Part shown: positions 25,621-33,940 of the stretch, one piece after another
How positions within the stretch are numbered: position 1 is the stretch's first letter
Layout of the letters: every line of letters starts with the position of its first letter
Origin: Acidimicrobiales bacterium
GTDB taxonomy: Bacteria > Actinomycetota > Acidimicrobiia > Acidimicrobiales > Poriferisodalaceae
Assembly (NCBI GenBank): GCA_009843525.1
Contig: VYDH01000026.1
Coordinates: 1-35,267 of the forward strand
DNA: 35,267 nt
Direction: 5' to 3'
Position numbers and translations under genes: made by a program
Notes under the pieces: model-generated
Seen by the model: only the letters and a program-made list of their open reading frames with translations
Database searches by the model: none
Told to the model about the DNA's origin: nothing

Positions 25621-27134
25621 AGCGGCTCGACGCCGCCTTCTGCGCGGCGGCGTTCTACGAAGTCGGTGAGCTCGGCGCGGATGGCGTCGTCCATCGGCGG
25701 TTCTTCGTAGTCGGCGAGCAACTGCTTCCAGATGCCGTTCGCCCGCTGGGTGGCGTCGAGCGCGCCGTCCTCGTACCACGTCTCGAAGTTGCGCCAGTCC
25801 GACAGCGTCGGCTCGTAGAAGGCGCTGTCGTAGCGCTCCAGCGTGTGGGCCGCACCGAAGAAGTGGTTGGCAGGCCCCACCTCGGCAATGGCATCGAAGG
25901 CAAGCGAAGCGTCATCGATCTGGGTGGGCTGCAGCATCGCCCGGATCATCTGGATCATCTCGGCGTCGATGATGACCTTCTCATAGGAGGCGCACAGCCC
26001 GCCCTCGATCCAGCCGAGACCGTGCAGCACGTAATTGATGCCGCCCACGATGCACGCCCACAGCGACATCTGCGACTCGTAGGTGGCTTGGGCGTCGGGA
26101 GCGTTGGAGGCGTTCGCGTTCGAGGCCCGCAGCGGCAAGCCGTACCGGCGCGCCAACTGGCCGCTGATGATCGTTGCCTTCACATACTCGGGCGTGCCGA
26201 ATGCCGGAGCACCCGACCGCATGTCGACGTTCGAAGTGAAGCTGCCGTACACGACCGGCACGCCGGGGTTCACGAGCTGCGCCAGCGTGATGCCGGCGAG
26301 CGCTTCGGCGTTCTGCAGGGTGAGCGCGCCGGCGATCGTGACCGGCGCCATCGCTCCCGCCAGGGTGAACGGCGTGTACACCACCGGTTGGCCGTGGCGG
26401 GCCAGCTCGATGGCGCCCTCCAGCATCGGTCTGTCGTACACGAGCGGCGAGTTGGCGTTGACGACCGTGTGGATGGACGGCTCGCGCAGCAGCGTCTCAT
26501 GGTCGATGCCGCGGGCGATGCGGGCGATCTCGATGGCGTCGCTGACACGGGTGCGGCCCAGCGAGTAGCAGAACCCGGGCTTGGTGGACAGGGTGTACAT
26601 GGCCGACACCGCGTCCAGGTGACGGGTGCGCACGTCGAGATCGATCGGCTCGACGGAGTGGCCGGTGCAGGCGTCCGCGGCGTCGAGCGCCTGCTGCAGG
26701 CGCAGCATGTTGCAGAAGTCGGCGTAGTTGCCGCTGACCCGACCTCGATCGAGGTCGGACACGTTCGGCGGGCTGCCGACCATGCCGAAGACGACCCAGT
26801 CGTCGCCGAAGACCACGCTGTTGGCCGGATCGCGGGCGTGCAGGGTGAAGGTTGACGGGGCGAGCGCCACCTGCTCAACGACCATCTCGGGATCGAACCG
26901 CACCCGCACGCCGTCGTCGGAGCTGGCCCCAGCTTCGAGCAGGATCTGCACCGCTTCGGGCAGCAGGAAGTTCATGCCGATCTCGGACAGCACCCGCAGC
27001 GACGCCTCGTGGACGCGTTCGACTTCGTCGGCGCTGATGAGCTCGACGGGTCGGAAGGTGTTGCGTGCCTGCTGCTGTGGCGCCGCCGCGGCGACTGCGG
27101 TCGCGTCCCGGCGTCTACGGCCTCGACGCGTCAT
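25617..27134 (-). CDS. MttB-family (trimethylamine methyltransferase-like) corrinoid methyltransferase, no pyrrolysine
   Basis: A 505-residue protein with the MttB fold pattern: VHEASLRVLSEIGMNFL, FTLHARDPANSVVFG, the GMVGSPPNVSDLDRGRV loop, YSLGRTRVSDAIEIA, YTPFTLAGAMAPVTIAGALTLQNAEAL, YGSFTSNVDMRSGAPAFGTPEY and a C-terminal GAAHTLERYDSAFYEP. The frame runs without an amber codon, so it belongs to the non-pyrrolysine group, whose studied members demethylate glycine betaine and other quaternary amines. No corrinoid protein gene is adjacent. A 118-bp leader with a promoter and palindrome separates it from the upstream tetR-like gene, suggesting control by that repressor. Confidence 0.88.
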   Translation of the reverse strand: MTRRGRRRRDATAVAAAAPQQQARNTFRPVELISADEVERVHEASLRVLSEIGMNFLLPEAVQILLEAGASSDDGVRVRFDPEMVVEQVALAPSTFTLHARDPANSVVFGDDWVVFGMVGSPPNVSDLDRGRVSGNYADFCNMLRLQQALDAADACTGHSVEPIDLDVRTRHLDAVSAMYTLSTKPGFCYSLGRTRVSDAIEIARIARGIDHETLLREPSIHTVVNANSPLVYDRPMLEGAIELARHGQPVVYTPFTLAGAMAPVTIAGALTLQNAEALAGITLAQLVNPGVPVVYGSFTSNVDMRSGAPAFGTPEYVKATIISGQLARRYGLPLRASNANASNAPDAQATYESQMSLWACIVGGINYVLHGLGWIEGGLCASYEKVIIDAEMIQMIRAMLQPTQIDDASLAFDAIAEVGPANHFFGAAHTLERYDSAFYEPTLSDWRNFETWYEDGALDATQRANGIWKQLLADYEEPPMDDAIRAELTDFVERRRAEGGVEPL

Positions 27135-27188
27135 CGTCGCTTTGCCGCTGAGGGACTCTGACTCTCAAGCCTGGGCTCACTGAGCCGC

Positions 27189-27217
27189 ACCGTACGGTCC
27201 TGTCTGGATCACGTCAA
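27189..27217 (-). promoter_or_regulatory. Promoter and palindromic operator candidate upstream of the MttB-family gene
   Basis: On the minus strand TTGACG (27217-27212) and TACGGT (27194-27189) are 17 nt apart. The -10 box is part of the perfect 10-bp palindrome ACCGTACGGT (27189-27198), a plausible site for the TetR-family protein encoded just upstream. Confidence 0.45.
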
Positions 27218-27252
27218 TATGAACAAGATGCACATCGCGCAATAACTGAATG

Positions 27253-27855
27253 TCAGAGGCGCAACCCGGCCAAGATGGCCGCTCGCTCGTCCGCGGTCGG
27301 GGAACGACCCACGTAGATATCGAAGTAGTACGTGAGCGCTTCGATGCGGGCATCCATCGGCTCATCAACCTCGAGCTCGTACCAGCCCATCTGCAGGAAG
27401 TAGATGGTGCGCGCACGGTGAAGTCTCATGACCGGGTCGCTCACCTCAGCCGCGAGCATCTCCACGCACGCATCTACCCGCCGCTCATCGGTGGCCCTCA
27501 GCTTCTGCCACAACTCGGGATTGCTGCGGCCCCAATTCCGCACGGCCACTTCGAGGCGCGGGTCGAATCGCTCGAATCCCAGCCAGCAGCGCATCAATGC
27601 GACGTACCGATCGACGATGCTGCCCTCGAGCGTCGCTGCCCGGATGATCGAACCTGAGTTGGTCTCCTCCCACACCTCGAGCAGGCGATTGAGCAGGGCT
27701 TCGTGGTTCTCGAAGTGCCAGTAGAAGCTGCCCCGGGTGACGCCGAGCCGCTTGGCGAGCGGCAGGATCTTGACGGCGCTGATGCCGTCGGAGACGAGCA
27801 CCTCCAGTGCGGCAGTCACCCAGTCGTCTGCGCTCAGGCGTGCCCGTTGAGCCAT
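27253..27855 (-). CDS. TetR-family transcriptional regulator
   Basis: A 200-residue regulator. The N-terminal helix-turn-helix reads WVTAALEVLVSDGISAVKILPLAKRLGVTRGSFYWHFENHEALL, ending in the family's SFYWHF turn. The C-terminal ~140 residues form the helical ligand-binding domain with no recognisable effector specificity. The gene is divergent from menF (47 bp apart) and 118 bp upstream of the MttB-family gene on the same strand; either could be its target. The start at ATG 27855 is supported by a TAGGGT box 6 nt upstream. Confidence 0.92.
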   Translation of the reverse strand: MAQRARLSADDWVTAALEVLVSDGISAVKILPLAKRLGVTRGSFYWHFENHEALLNRLLEVWEETNSGSIIRAATLEGSIVDRYVALMRCWLGFERFDPRLEVAVRNWGRSNPELWQKLRATDERRVDACVEMLAAEVSDPVMRLHRARTIYFLQMGWYELEVDEPMDARIEALTYYFDIYVGRSPTADERAAILAGLRL

Positions 27856-27861
27856 CGAGCC

Positions 27862-27867
27862 ACCCTA
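27862..27867 (-). promoter_or_regulatory. Candidate -10 box of a leaderless promoter for the tetR-like gene
   Basis: On the minus strand TAGGGT lies 6 nt before ATG 27855. The direct repeat ACCCTAG occurs at 27862 and 27892 in this 47-bp divergent region. Confidence 0.5.
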
Positions 27868-27890
27868 GTGAGAGGGTCCGTGGATGGGCT

Positions 27891-27896
27891 TACCCT
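27891..27896 (+). promoter_or_regulatory. Candidate -10 box of a leaderless promoter for menF
   Basis: TACCCT lies 6 nt before GTG 27903. Confidence 0.5.
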
Positions 27897-27902
27897 AGGA
27901 GC

Positions 27903-29972
27903 GTGTCGGTGGAGAGACTGACGTCAGCGCTGGGCGCACGCCGAAGCGACACGTTGACCTTCGAGGAGCTGGTGCGCCAGTCCGGGCTTGACGAAGAACT
28001 GGTGCGGCTCGCGACCGACACCGGCCTCGTGCGGCCGTTGCGCACCTCCGCAGGCGGTGCCGATGACGCGCCCGACACTGCCAGCGGTGCGGCGGACGGC
28101 GAGGGTGCCACGGCCGGCACGCTCTACAGCGCCGGGGCGCTGACGATGCTGCGCGCGGCCACGGAGCTGCTCGCCGCCGAGATGCCGCTCGACGATCTCA
28201 TCGGCCTCGCGCTGCGGCACGCATCGAACATGGAAGCTGTCGCCGCGGATGCGGTCGGGCTGTTCGCCGACCGCTTCGCCGACGTGCCCACTGCACAGCG
28301 CGCCGACCTGGCTGCTCGCCTGATCCCGCTGGTCACCGATCTGGTGGCGCAGCACTTCCGCGAGTCGCTCGTCGAGCACGCCACCGAGCGCATCCTGGCC
28401 GGCGACATCGACGATGAGCCGGCCCGTTCCGATGCGATGGCAACCGATTCGCCGGACGCCCGGTCCGCAGGGGATCCGGGCCGCCGCACCTCAGCGGGGT
28501 TGCGTACCCGAACCGCCCTGACCTTGGAATGCCGGGAGCTGTCCGGTGAGCTGGACCCGCTGGCGGTGTTCGCCGCCTCCGACGCGCACCAGCGCGTGTA
28601 CTGGGCGTGTCCCGACGGCGACCTGGAGTTCTGTGCGCTCGGCAGCGCTTTCGACGCCACCGCCGAGGCCGGCACCGACCGCTTCGCCTCTGTCGCCGAC
28701 ACGCTGAGCCTGCTGGACGTCACCGTGAGCGGTGACAGCGGTCATCCGATCGGGCCGCTGGCCGTGGGCGGGTTCTCGTTCCGTCCCGACGCGCCCGCGG
28801 CGGACTCGGTGTGGGCGCCATTCGGCACCGGCTGCCTGACGGTGCCCGAAGTGCTCGTCGTGCGCCGGGGCGGCCAGTCCTGGCTGACCTCGGTGCCCGG
28901 TGCCCCCGTCTGGCCGGTGATGGCCGCGTCACGATCGGGAGTCGGGGGGGCATGTGCCACCTGCGGCGCGGCTGGCGGCAGCGGCGTCTGCGGCCTCGCC
29001 GCTGCTGCCGGTGCGCCCGGCGCGGACTGCGCCCGCGACGACACAACCGTGCGAGGCGACGCCGGCGACGATCTCACCGGCACAGCTGCGGGCAGCCTGG
29101 CCGATCCTGAACTCGAAGCGGGACCCGCGAGCGACCTGAATGCGGCAGCACTGGCCGTGCTCGGCGGTGGCTACCAAGTCGACGACGGCTACACCGAGCT
29201 GGTGCGGCGCGCCCTCGGCAGGATCGCCGAAGGCGGGCTGGACAAGGTCGTGACGGCGCGTGAGCTGCACATCGCGTCGGGGCTCGAGCCCATCGCGGTG
29301 CTCAACCGCCTGCGGTCGCGTTACCCGTCCTGCGTCACGTTCGCATTCGGACGCGGGGCGCAGACGTTCTTCGGCGCCACGCCCGAACAGCTCGTGCACT
29401 GCGACGGGCTGCGGCTGCAGACCGACGCGCTGGCCGGCTCGAGGCCGCGTGTCGGCGATCCGGCACGCGACCGGGAACTCGCGGCCGAGTTGCAACGCGA
29501 TCCCAAGGAGCTGACCGAGCACGCCATGGTGGTCACCGACGTGCGTGACACGCTGCGTGCATGCGGCGCGGCGCTCGACGCCCCCTCGCCGACCGGCGTC
29601 ATGGAACTGCGGCGCATCATGCACCTGCACACACCCATCAGCGGGCGCGTCCCCGCCGGCACGACGGTGCTGGATCTCGCGAGCGCACTGCACCCGACGG
29701 CAGCGGTTGCCGGCCTCCCGCGGCGCGTCGCCCGCGACTGGATCTCAGAGCACGAGGGCTTCGAACGCGGTTGGTACGCATCTCCGGTGGGCTGGACGAC
29801 GCTGGACGGGCGCGGCGAGTTCCGCGTCGCGCTGCGCTGCGCGCTGACCGGTCCCGCCGGGACTCGGCTGTTCGCCGGCGGCGGCATCGTGGAGGGCGCA
29901 GATCCCGATGCCGAGCTGACCGAGACCAACATCAAGCTCGAGGCCCTCCTGTATGCGCTCGAGGACGACTGA
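27903..29972 (+). CDS. menF: Isochorismate synthase with an N-terminal MerR-like helix-turn-helix domain
   Basis: A single 689-residue frame. Residues ~1-165 look like an actinobacterial MerR-like regulator (TFEELVRQSGLDEELVRLATDTGLVRPL, LYSAGALTMLRAATELLAAEMPLDDLIGLA, then a helical segment). A Pro/Ser/Asp-rich linker leads into the chorismate-binding enzyme (~200-689), with the catalytic lysine in KVVTAREL (~448), TFFGATPEQLV, ELTEHAMVV, MHLHTPISGRV, LHPTAAVAGLP, GWYASPVGW and RLFAGGGIVEGADPDAELTETNIK. It converts chorismate to isochorismate, the entry step of menaquinone synthesis, matching menD and menH downstream. A Cys/Gly/Ala-rich insertion (~345-375, including CATCGAAGG) separates parts of the enzyme. 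The HTH assignment is by eye. Confidence 0.88.
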   Translation: MSVERLTSALGARRSDTLTFEELVRQSGLDEELVRLATDTGLVRPLRTSAGGADDAPDTASGAADGEGATAGTLYSAGALTMLRAATELLAAEMPLDDLIGLALRHASNMEAVAADAVGLFADRFADVPTAQRADLAARLIPLVTDLVAQHFRESLVEHATERILAGDIDDEPARSDAMATDSPDARSAGDPGRRTSAGLRTRTALTLECRELSGELDPLAVFAASDAHQRVYWACPDGDLEFCALGSAFDATAEAGTDRFASVADTLSLLDVTVSGDSGHPIGPLAVGGFSFRPDAPAADSVWAPFGTGCLTVPEVLVVRRGGQSWLTSVPGAPVWPVMAASRSGVGGACATCGAAGGSGVCGLAAAAGAPGADCARDDTTVRGDAGDDLTGTAAGSLADPELEAGPASDLNAAALAVLGGGYQVDDGYTELVRRALGRIAEGGLDKVVTARELHIASGLEPIAVLNRLRSRYPSCVTFAFGRGAQTFFGATPEQLVHCDGLRLQTDALAGSRPRVGDPARDRELAAELQRDPKELTEHAMVVTDVRDTLRACGAALDAPSPTGVMELRRIMHLHTPISGRVPAGTTVLDLASALHPTAAVAGLPRRVARDWISEHEGFERGWYASPVGWTTLDGRGEFRVALRCALTGPAGTRLFAGGGIVEGADPDAELTETNIKLEALLYALEDD

Positions 29973-29980
29973 GCGGCAGC

Positions 29981-30544
29981 ATGCAGATCTCCGACGACGA
30001 CGCTGCCTACCTCGCCTGCCGGTCACTCTGCGAGAGGTTGGTGGCTGCGGGCGTCACCGATGCGGTGGTGTCGCCGGGCTCGCGGTCGATGCCGCTGGCA
30101 CTCACCGTCGATGCCGCCGCCGGCCTGCGCACCTGGATCCGGATCGACGAGCGATCGGCCGGGTACTTCGCGCTCGGGCTGGCCAAGGGCTCGGGAAGGC
30201 CCGTGCTGCTGGTGTGCACGTCAGGCACTGCAGCGGCCAACTACCTGCCGGCGGTGGTCGAGGCGCACTACTCCGGCGTACCGCTGGTGGTGCTGACCGC
30301 GGACCGGCCGCCAGAGCTGCGGAGCTGGGGAGCGGGGCAGACCATCGATCAGCACGGGCTGTACGGCAGCCATGTGCGCTGGTTCTGCGAAACCCCCGTG
30401 GCTTCCGAATTGCCGTCCGACGAGGCCGCGCGGTGGTTCGGTGCGGCGGCGGCGCGAGCAGTGGAGCAGGCGACGGGCGTCGATCCGGGTCCCGTCCATC
30501 TCAACGTGCCGTTCCGGGAGCCGCTGGAGCCGCTGCCGTGCTGA
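29981..30544 (+). CDS. menD: MenD N-terminal part (split gene)
   Basis: A 187-residue N-terminal domain of 2-succinyl-5-enolpyruvyl-6-hydroxy-3-cyclohexene-1-carboxylate synthase. It shows VTDAVVSPGSRSMPLALTV, the catalytic-glutamate segment RIDERSAGYFALGLAKGSG, VCTSGTAAANYLPAVVEAHYSGVPLVVLTADRPPEL and the domain end GPVHLNVPFREPLEPLP, after which the frame stops at TGA. ATG 29981 is 8 bp after menF. The rest of the enzyme lies in another frame downstream. Whether this part is still made and folds with the other half is unknown. Confidence 0.85.
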   Translation: MQISDDDAAYLACRSLCERLVAAGVTDAVVSPGSRSMPLALTVDAAAGLRTWIRIDERSAGYFALGLAKGSGRPVLLVCTSGTAAANYLPAVVEAHYSGVPLVVLTADRPPELRSWGAGQTIDQHGLYGSHVRWFCETPVASELPSDEAARWFGAAAARAVEQATGVDPGPVHLNVPFREPLEPLPC

Positions 30545-30567
30545 CTGAAGGCTGGGATTGAAGAATC

Positions 30568-31794
30568 GTGCCATCGCGTCACCAATTGTCTCCCGCTCTT
30601 GTTCGCTCCGCTCACGGGCCGCTCGGGCCACGGCTTCGCCATTCGGCTCAGCCTCTGGCGGAGTGGGCTGCGGCGCACGAGCGGGGCGTCGTGGTGGCCG
30701 GACCCATGTGGGACGGGGACCGGTGGGCGGAGGCTGTGGCGGAGTTCTGCCGGGCCTCTGGATGGCCGCTGCTGGCCGAGCCGTGCTCGCAGCTGCGGCG
30801 TGAGCTGGACGGGGTGGTGGTCACCGACCATCACGACCTGCTGCTGCGAACGCCATGGGCTGACGCCGAGCCGCCCGGGGCAGTGCTGCGCGTCGGCGGC
30901 GCGCCGACGTGCAAGCCGCTGCGGCTGTGGATCGAGCGCCATCGCCCGGCGTTCGCATTCGTCGATCCGGCCAGCACCTGGGCCGATGCGAGCTTCAGCG
31001 TCTCATTGCATTTGACGATCGGGCCAGAGGCCGTGACCGAAGCGGCCCGCACGCTGTTGTCCCCGGAATCGGGGTGGGGACAGCGGTGGGCCGACGCTGA
31101 TTCATGTGCCGCCGCAGCCATCGACGGCGTGCTCGACGCAGAGTCGCTGCTGGAAGCCGGCGTGGCTCGCCAGTTGGGGCGCAGCCTTCCGGCGGGTCAC
31201 GCGCTGTATGTGTCGAACTCGATGCCGGTGCGCGATGTCGACTCGTACCTGCGGGCTCGCGCCGAGCCCTTGACGGTGCATGCCAGCCGAGGTGCGAGCG
31301 GCATCGACGGCGTGATCTCGGCTGCGACCGGTGTGGCTGCGACGGGTACGCCGACAACGGTACTGGTCGGCGATCTGGCATTCCGTCACGACCTCGGAGG
31401 GCTCGTCGGTGCGTTCGACACTGAGCCGGCCGCGCATGGTGGGCCCGGCGGACTCGATCTCACCGTGGTGGTCGTGGACAACGGCGGCGGCACCATCTTC
31501 TCGTTCCTGCCTGCCCACGGGGTCATCGATGCCGGCGCATTCGATCGGCTGCTCACGACGCCGCCGGCGCATGCCAGCGCGGAGCTGGCGAGCGGACTGT
31601 CGGCAGCCCTCGGCTTTGTGCATCACCGAGTCCAGTCGTCCGAGGCACTGGGAGAGCTGCTGGCGCAGTCTCAACCAGGCGGTGGCCTGCGGATCATCAC
31701 CATCGATGTCGATGCAGACGCGAATCGCAACCAACATCGCCGGATCGCCGAGGCAGTCGAGATCGCCCTCGACGGGGGCGAACCGTGCCCGTAG
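30568..31794 (+). CDS. menD: MenD C-terminal part (split gene, repeat-derived start)
   Basis: Up to 408 residues covering the middle and thiamine-diphosphate domains of MenD: HERGVVVAGPMWDGDRW, LLRVGGAPTCKPL-like strands, LYVSNSMPVRDVDSYLRAR, ASRGASGIDGVISAATGVA, VLVGDLAFRHDLGGL and VVVVDNGGGTIFSFLP, with the TPP motif running from GDL to NGGG. It is in frame +1 relative to its own GTG 30568, while the N-terminal part is in a different frame, and a TGA at 30559 lies just upstream. Its first ~25 codons are encoded by repeat A, not by MenD. A more natural internal start could be ATG 30708. menH overlaps its end by 10 bp. Confidence 0.8.
   Translation: MPSRHQLSPALVRSAHGPLGPRLRHSAQPLAEWAAAHERGVVVAGPMWDGDRWAEAVAEFCRASGWPLLAEPCSQLRRELDGVVVTDHHDLLLRTPWADAEPPGAVLRVGGAPTCKPLRLWIERHRPAFAFVDPASTWADASFSVSLHLTIGPEAVTEAARTLLSPESGWGQRWADADSCAAAAIDGVLDAESLLEAGVARQLGRSLPAGHALYVSNSMPVRDVDSYLRARAEPLTVHASRGASGIDGVISAATGVAATGTPTTVLVGDLAFRHDLGGLVGAFDTEPAAHGGPGGLDLTVVVVDNGGGTIFSFLPAHGVIDAGAFDRLLTTPPAHASAELASGLSAALGFVHHRVQSSEALGELLAQSQPGGGLRIITIDVDADANRNQHRRIAEAVEIALDGGEPCP
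30588..30655 (-). repeat. Dispersed repeat family A, copy 5 (inside menD)
   Basis: On the minus strand AGAGGCTGAGCCGAATGG, the GGCGAAGCCGTGG segment and the GGCCCGAGCGGCCCGTGAGCG core match copy 1 without difference over about 48 bp; the tail GAACAAGAGCGGGAGA also matches loosely. It sits exactly at the linker between the first and second MenD domains. Confidence 0.85.
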
Positions 31795-32600
31795 TGAGCA
31801 ACGGAGGCCCGCCGCTGCGGCTCGCGACGACCATGACCGGCAGCGGTGAACCGGTCGTGGTCATTCACGGGTTCACCGGCAGCGGCGCGGCGATGGCACC
31901 TCTCATCGACCGGCTGGACGGCTGGCGGCGCATCACGGTGGATCTCCCCGGTCACGGTCGTAGCCCGGCCCCGCCGGAGCTGCCGTACTACAGCGTCGAG
32001 GCCATGGCGGAGTCGATTGCCGGGCTCGCGGCCGCCGTTGACGGACCGTGCCACGTCATCGGCTACTCGATGGGCGGGCGGATCGCGCTCGCACTTGCTG
32101 TCGCGCATCCCCATGTGTGCCGATCGCTCACCCTCATCAGCGCTACTGCGGGGATGGACGACCAGGCCGAGCGTGCCCGCCGCCGGCAGGCCGACGAGGC
32201 GCTGGCGGACCGGATCGGCCAGCACGGCCTCGATCAGTTCGTCGAGGACTGGACGGCAGCGCCGATGTGGGACACGCTGCGGGCGCGCCTCAGCGAGACC
32301 GAATGGGAAGCGTCGATGCGCCAGCGCCTCGGCTGCGATCCGGTGGGGCTGGCGAACTCGCTGCGTGCCGCCGGAACGGGATCGATGACGCCCCTGTGGG
32401 ATTGCCTGGCCGCACTCGACGTGCCGACGCTGATCGTGTGCGGCGAACTCGACGCCAAGTTCGTGGCGCTCGGACGCCGGATGAACGACCTGCTGCCGAA
32501 CAGCGACCTTGCCATCCTAGCCGGGGTCGGCCACGCAGCCCATCTTGAAGCGCCCGACGACTCTGTGCACACCATTCAGAGGCATCTGGCAGCACACTGA
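31785..32600 (+). CDS. menH: MenH-type alpha/beta hydrolase (SHCHC synthase)
   Basis: A 271-residue hydrolase-fold protein. The oxyanion region is VVVIHGFTGSGAAM, then VDLPGHGRSPAP, the nucleophile elbow HVIGYSMGGRIALALA (Ser), the acid in IVCGELDAKFVALG (Asp), and the His in GVGHAAHLEAPD. Position directly after menD, overlapping it by 10 bp, identifies it as 2-succinyl-6-hydroxy-2,4-cyclohexadiene-1-carboxylate synthase, which eliminates pyruvate from the MenD product. The start is GTG 31785. It is followed after 35 bp by a convergent gene. Confidence 0.9.
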   Translation: MPVVSNGGPPLRLATTMTGSGEPVVVIHGFTGSGAAMAPLIDRLDGWRRITVDLPGHGRSPAPPELPYYSVEAMAESIAGLAAAVDGPCHVIGYSMGGRIALALAVAHPHVCRSLTLISATAGMDDQAERARRRQADEALADRIGQHGLDQFVEDWTAAPMWDTLRARLSETEWEASMRQRLGCDPVGLANSLRAAGTGSMTPLWDCLAALDVPTLIVCGELDAKFVALGRRMNDLLPNSDLAILAGVGHAAHLEAPDDSVHTIQRHLAAH

Positions 32601-32635
32601 AGCCTGGCCGTCCCCTTGCGCCCTCGAATCGGCAG

Positions 32636-33940
32636 CTATGGCCACAAGTCCATCGCCGAGACCGGCACTCCGAGACGATCTTCGAGGAGGCTTCCGATGA
32701 CGGCTCGCAGTTCGTCACGCGAGATTTCGTATCGGTTCTCGATCACGCGCGCATCTCCCGTCAGCACCGCAGAGACCACAGGACGGGAGAACCTTTCGGG
32801 GTCCAGGGCAACTGCCAAGCCGTTTGCCCGATGGTCGACGTAACTTCGCGTCACGGCATCCTTAAGCTCAAGTGGCGGATATCTCAAGTAGGACGAGTCG
32901 CTGAGGGGAAGATACAAATCACGCCCCCCGTCGAACCGTACGAGCGCCCGCTCAAGCTCGTCATGGCTGAAGACAGCCCCAACACGCAGAACAACATCAT
33001 CATGTCGATCCGCGAGCCGTTGCGCCGCATCGCTCGGAGACGATGATCCTGTGAGCCACAGCCAGGCTCGATAGATGCCTTCATCCCGGTCGCGATCAAT
33101 TCCCCAGCCGGCAAAGCGCTGTTGCTCAAGGTCACGCAGACTCACAAGCACCGCTTCAAGTTCCGGCAAACGCTCAAGCTGCCGCTGTGCTTCTGCGGGA
33201 AAGACTCCATAGCGAATCGAGTATTGCTGAACTGGACAGCGGATTCGATGTCGGGTGTAGTTGCCGGAGCATGGTGTCAAATCCCAAGCACGCTTAATCA
33301 AACGGTCCCCGCATACATCGCTCTTCGCAAGACTCATGAATCCCGAATCCGAGACAAAATCACCCGAAGTGAATGGACCGTAAACGAACCCAGACTGTTG
33401 ATGGACATAAATCTTGGTGCTCAATGGGTCGTATTGAGTCCATCCGTGTGGCAGTGACAGCGCAATGCGCCGATGCTCGCTCGGAAAGGGCTCCTCAAGA
33501 TCTACAAGTTCCAAGTACACGCAGTCGCCGTCTATCTCCAAGAACCCGGACTCTGCCCATCCGAGCGGACTCATGTTCGCGTCAAGAATCGGTTCGTACA
33601 TCTCGGCAAATTCCGCCCACGGCAAAGGCAGCGGCCTCGACGGTGTCAGGTGCAGTGCCGAACTACCGTCGCCCGAATGGTTCAGCATCGGCGCAGCATT
33701 GGTTGACGACGCTGTGGTTGTGGAGCGGACGGTGTATTGGCCTGACGCGCCGCTGCTTCGGTTCATGTTGCGCGGTGGGGTGGAATCTGCGGAAGCAGCG
33801 TTCGCTTGGTTCCTCGAAATGGGATCCAGCATTGCTTCGGTGCAGCCAAGCAACGCCGCCAAGGCACCGATGAGCACCAACCAACGGAGTCGTCTGACGT
33901 CCTTGACACTGATGTTCCCGCGCGAGACGAGGCGACTCAA
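32636..33940 (-). CDS. Lipoprotein with a protease-propeptide-like domain
   Basis: A 434-residue protein starting at TTG 33940, which overlaps the TGA of the upstream protease gene (TTGA), indicating translational coupling. The N-terminus is a lipoprotein signal (WLVLIGALAALLGC, Cys33), followed by a Ser/Thr/Asn-rich spacer and a central region with four cysteines (~140-235) that I do not recognise. Residues ~240-385 (AEAQRQLERLPELEAVLVSLRDLEQQRFAGWGID and on) match the N-terminal domain of the neighbouring protease (AEAQRRLERIPQMQETIASLNELEADRLAGWGID) and resemble the propeptides of streptogrisin/alpha-lytic-type proteases. No catalytic triad is present. It may be a membrane-tethered inhibitor, chaperone or receptor for the protease. 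GC content is lower than in the core genes. Confidence 0.75.
   Translation of the reverse strand: MSRLVSRGNISVKDVRRLRWLVLIGALAALLGCTEAMLDPISRNQANAASADSTPPRNMNRSSGASGQYTVRSTTTASSTNAAPMLNHSGDGSSALHLTPSRPLPLPWAEFAEMYEPILDANMSPLGWAESGFLEIDGDCVYLELVDLEEPFPSEHRRIALSLPHGWTQYDPLSTKIYVHQQSGFVYGPFTSGDFVSDSGFMSLAKSDVCGDRLIKRAWDLTPCSGNYTRHRIRCPVQQYSIRYGVFPAEAQRQLERLPELEAVLVSLRDLEQQRFAGWGIDRDRDEGIYRAWLWLTGSSSPSDAAQRLADRHDDVVLRVGAVFSHDELERALVRFDGGRDLYLPLSDSSYLRYPPLELKDAVTRSYVDHRANGLAVALDPERFSRPVVSAVLTGDARVIENRYEISRDELRAVIGSLLEDRLGVPVSAMDLWP

Noticed and set aside
25617..27134. Pyrrolysine-containing trimethylamine methyltransferase
   Set aside because: The reading frame has no in-frame amber codon.
30530..30570. 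UGA codons in menD read as selenocysteine because selA/selB are present
   Set aside because: MenD is not a selenoprotein family, the two halves are in different frames, and no SECIS-like hairpin directly after the first TGA is evident.
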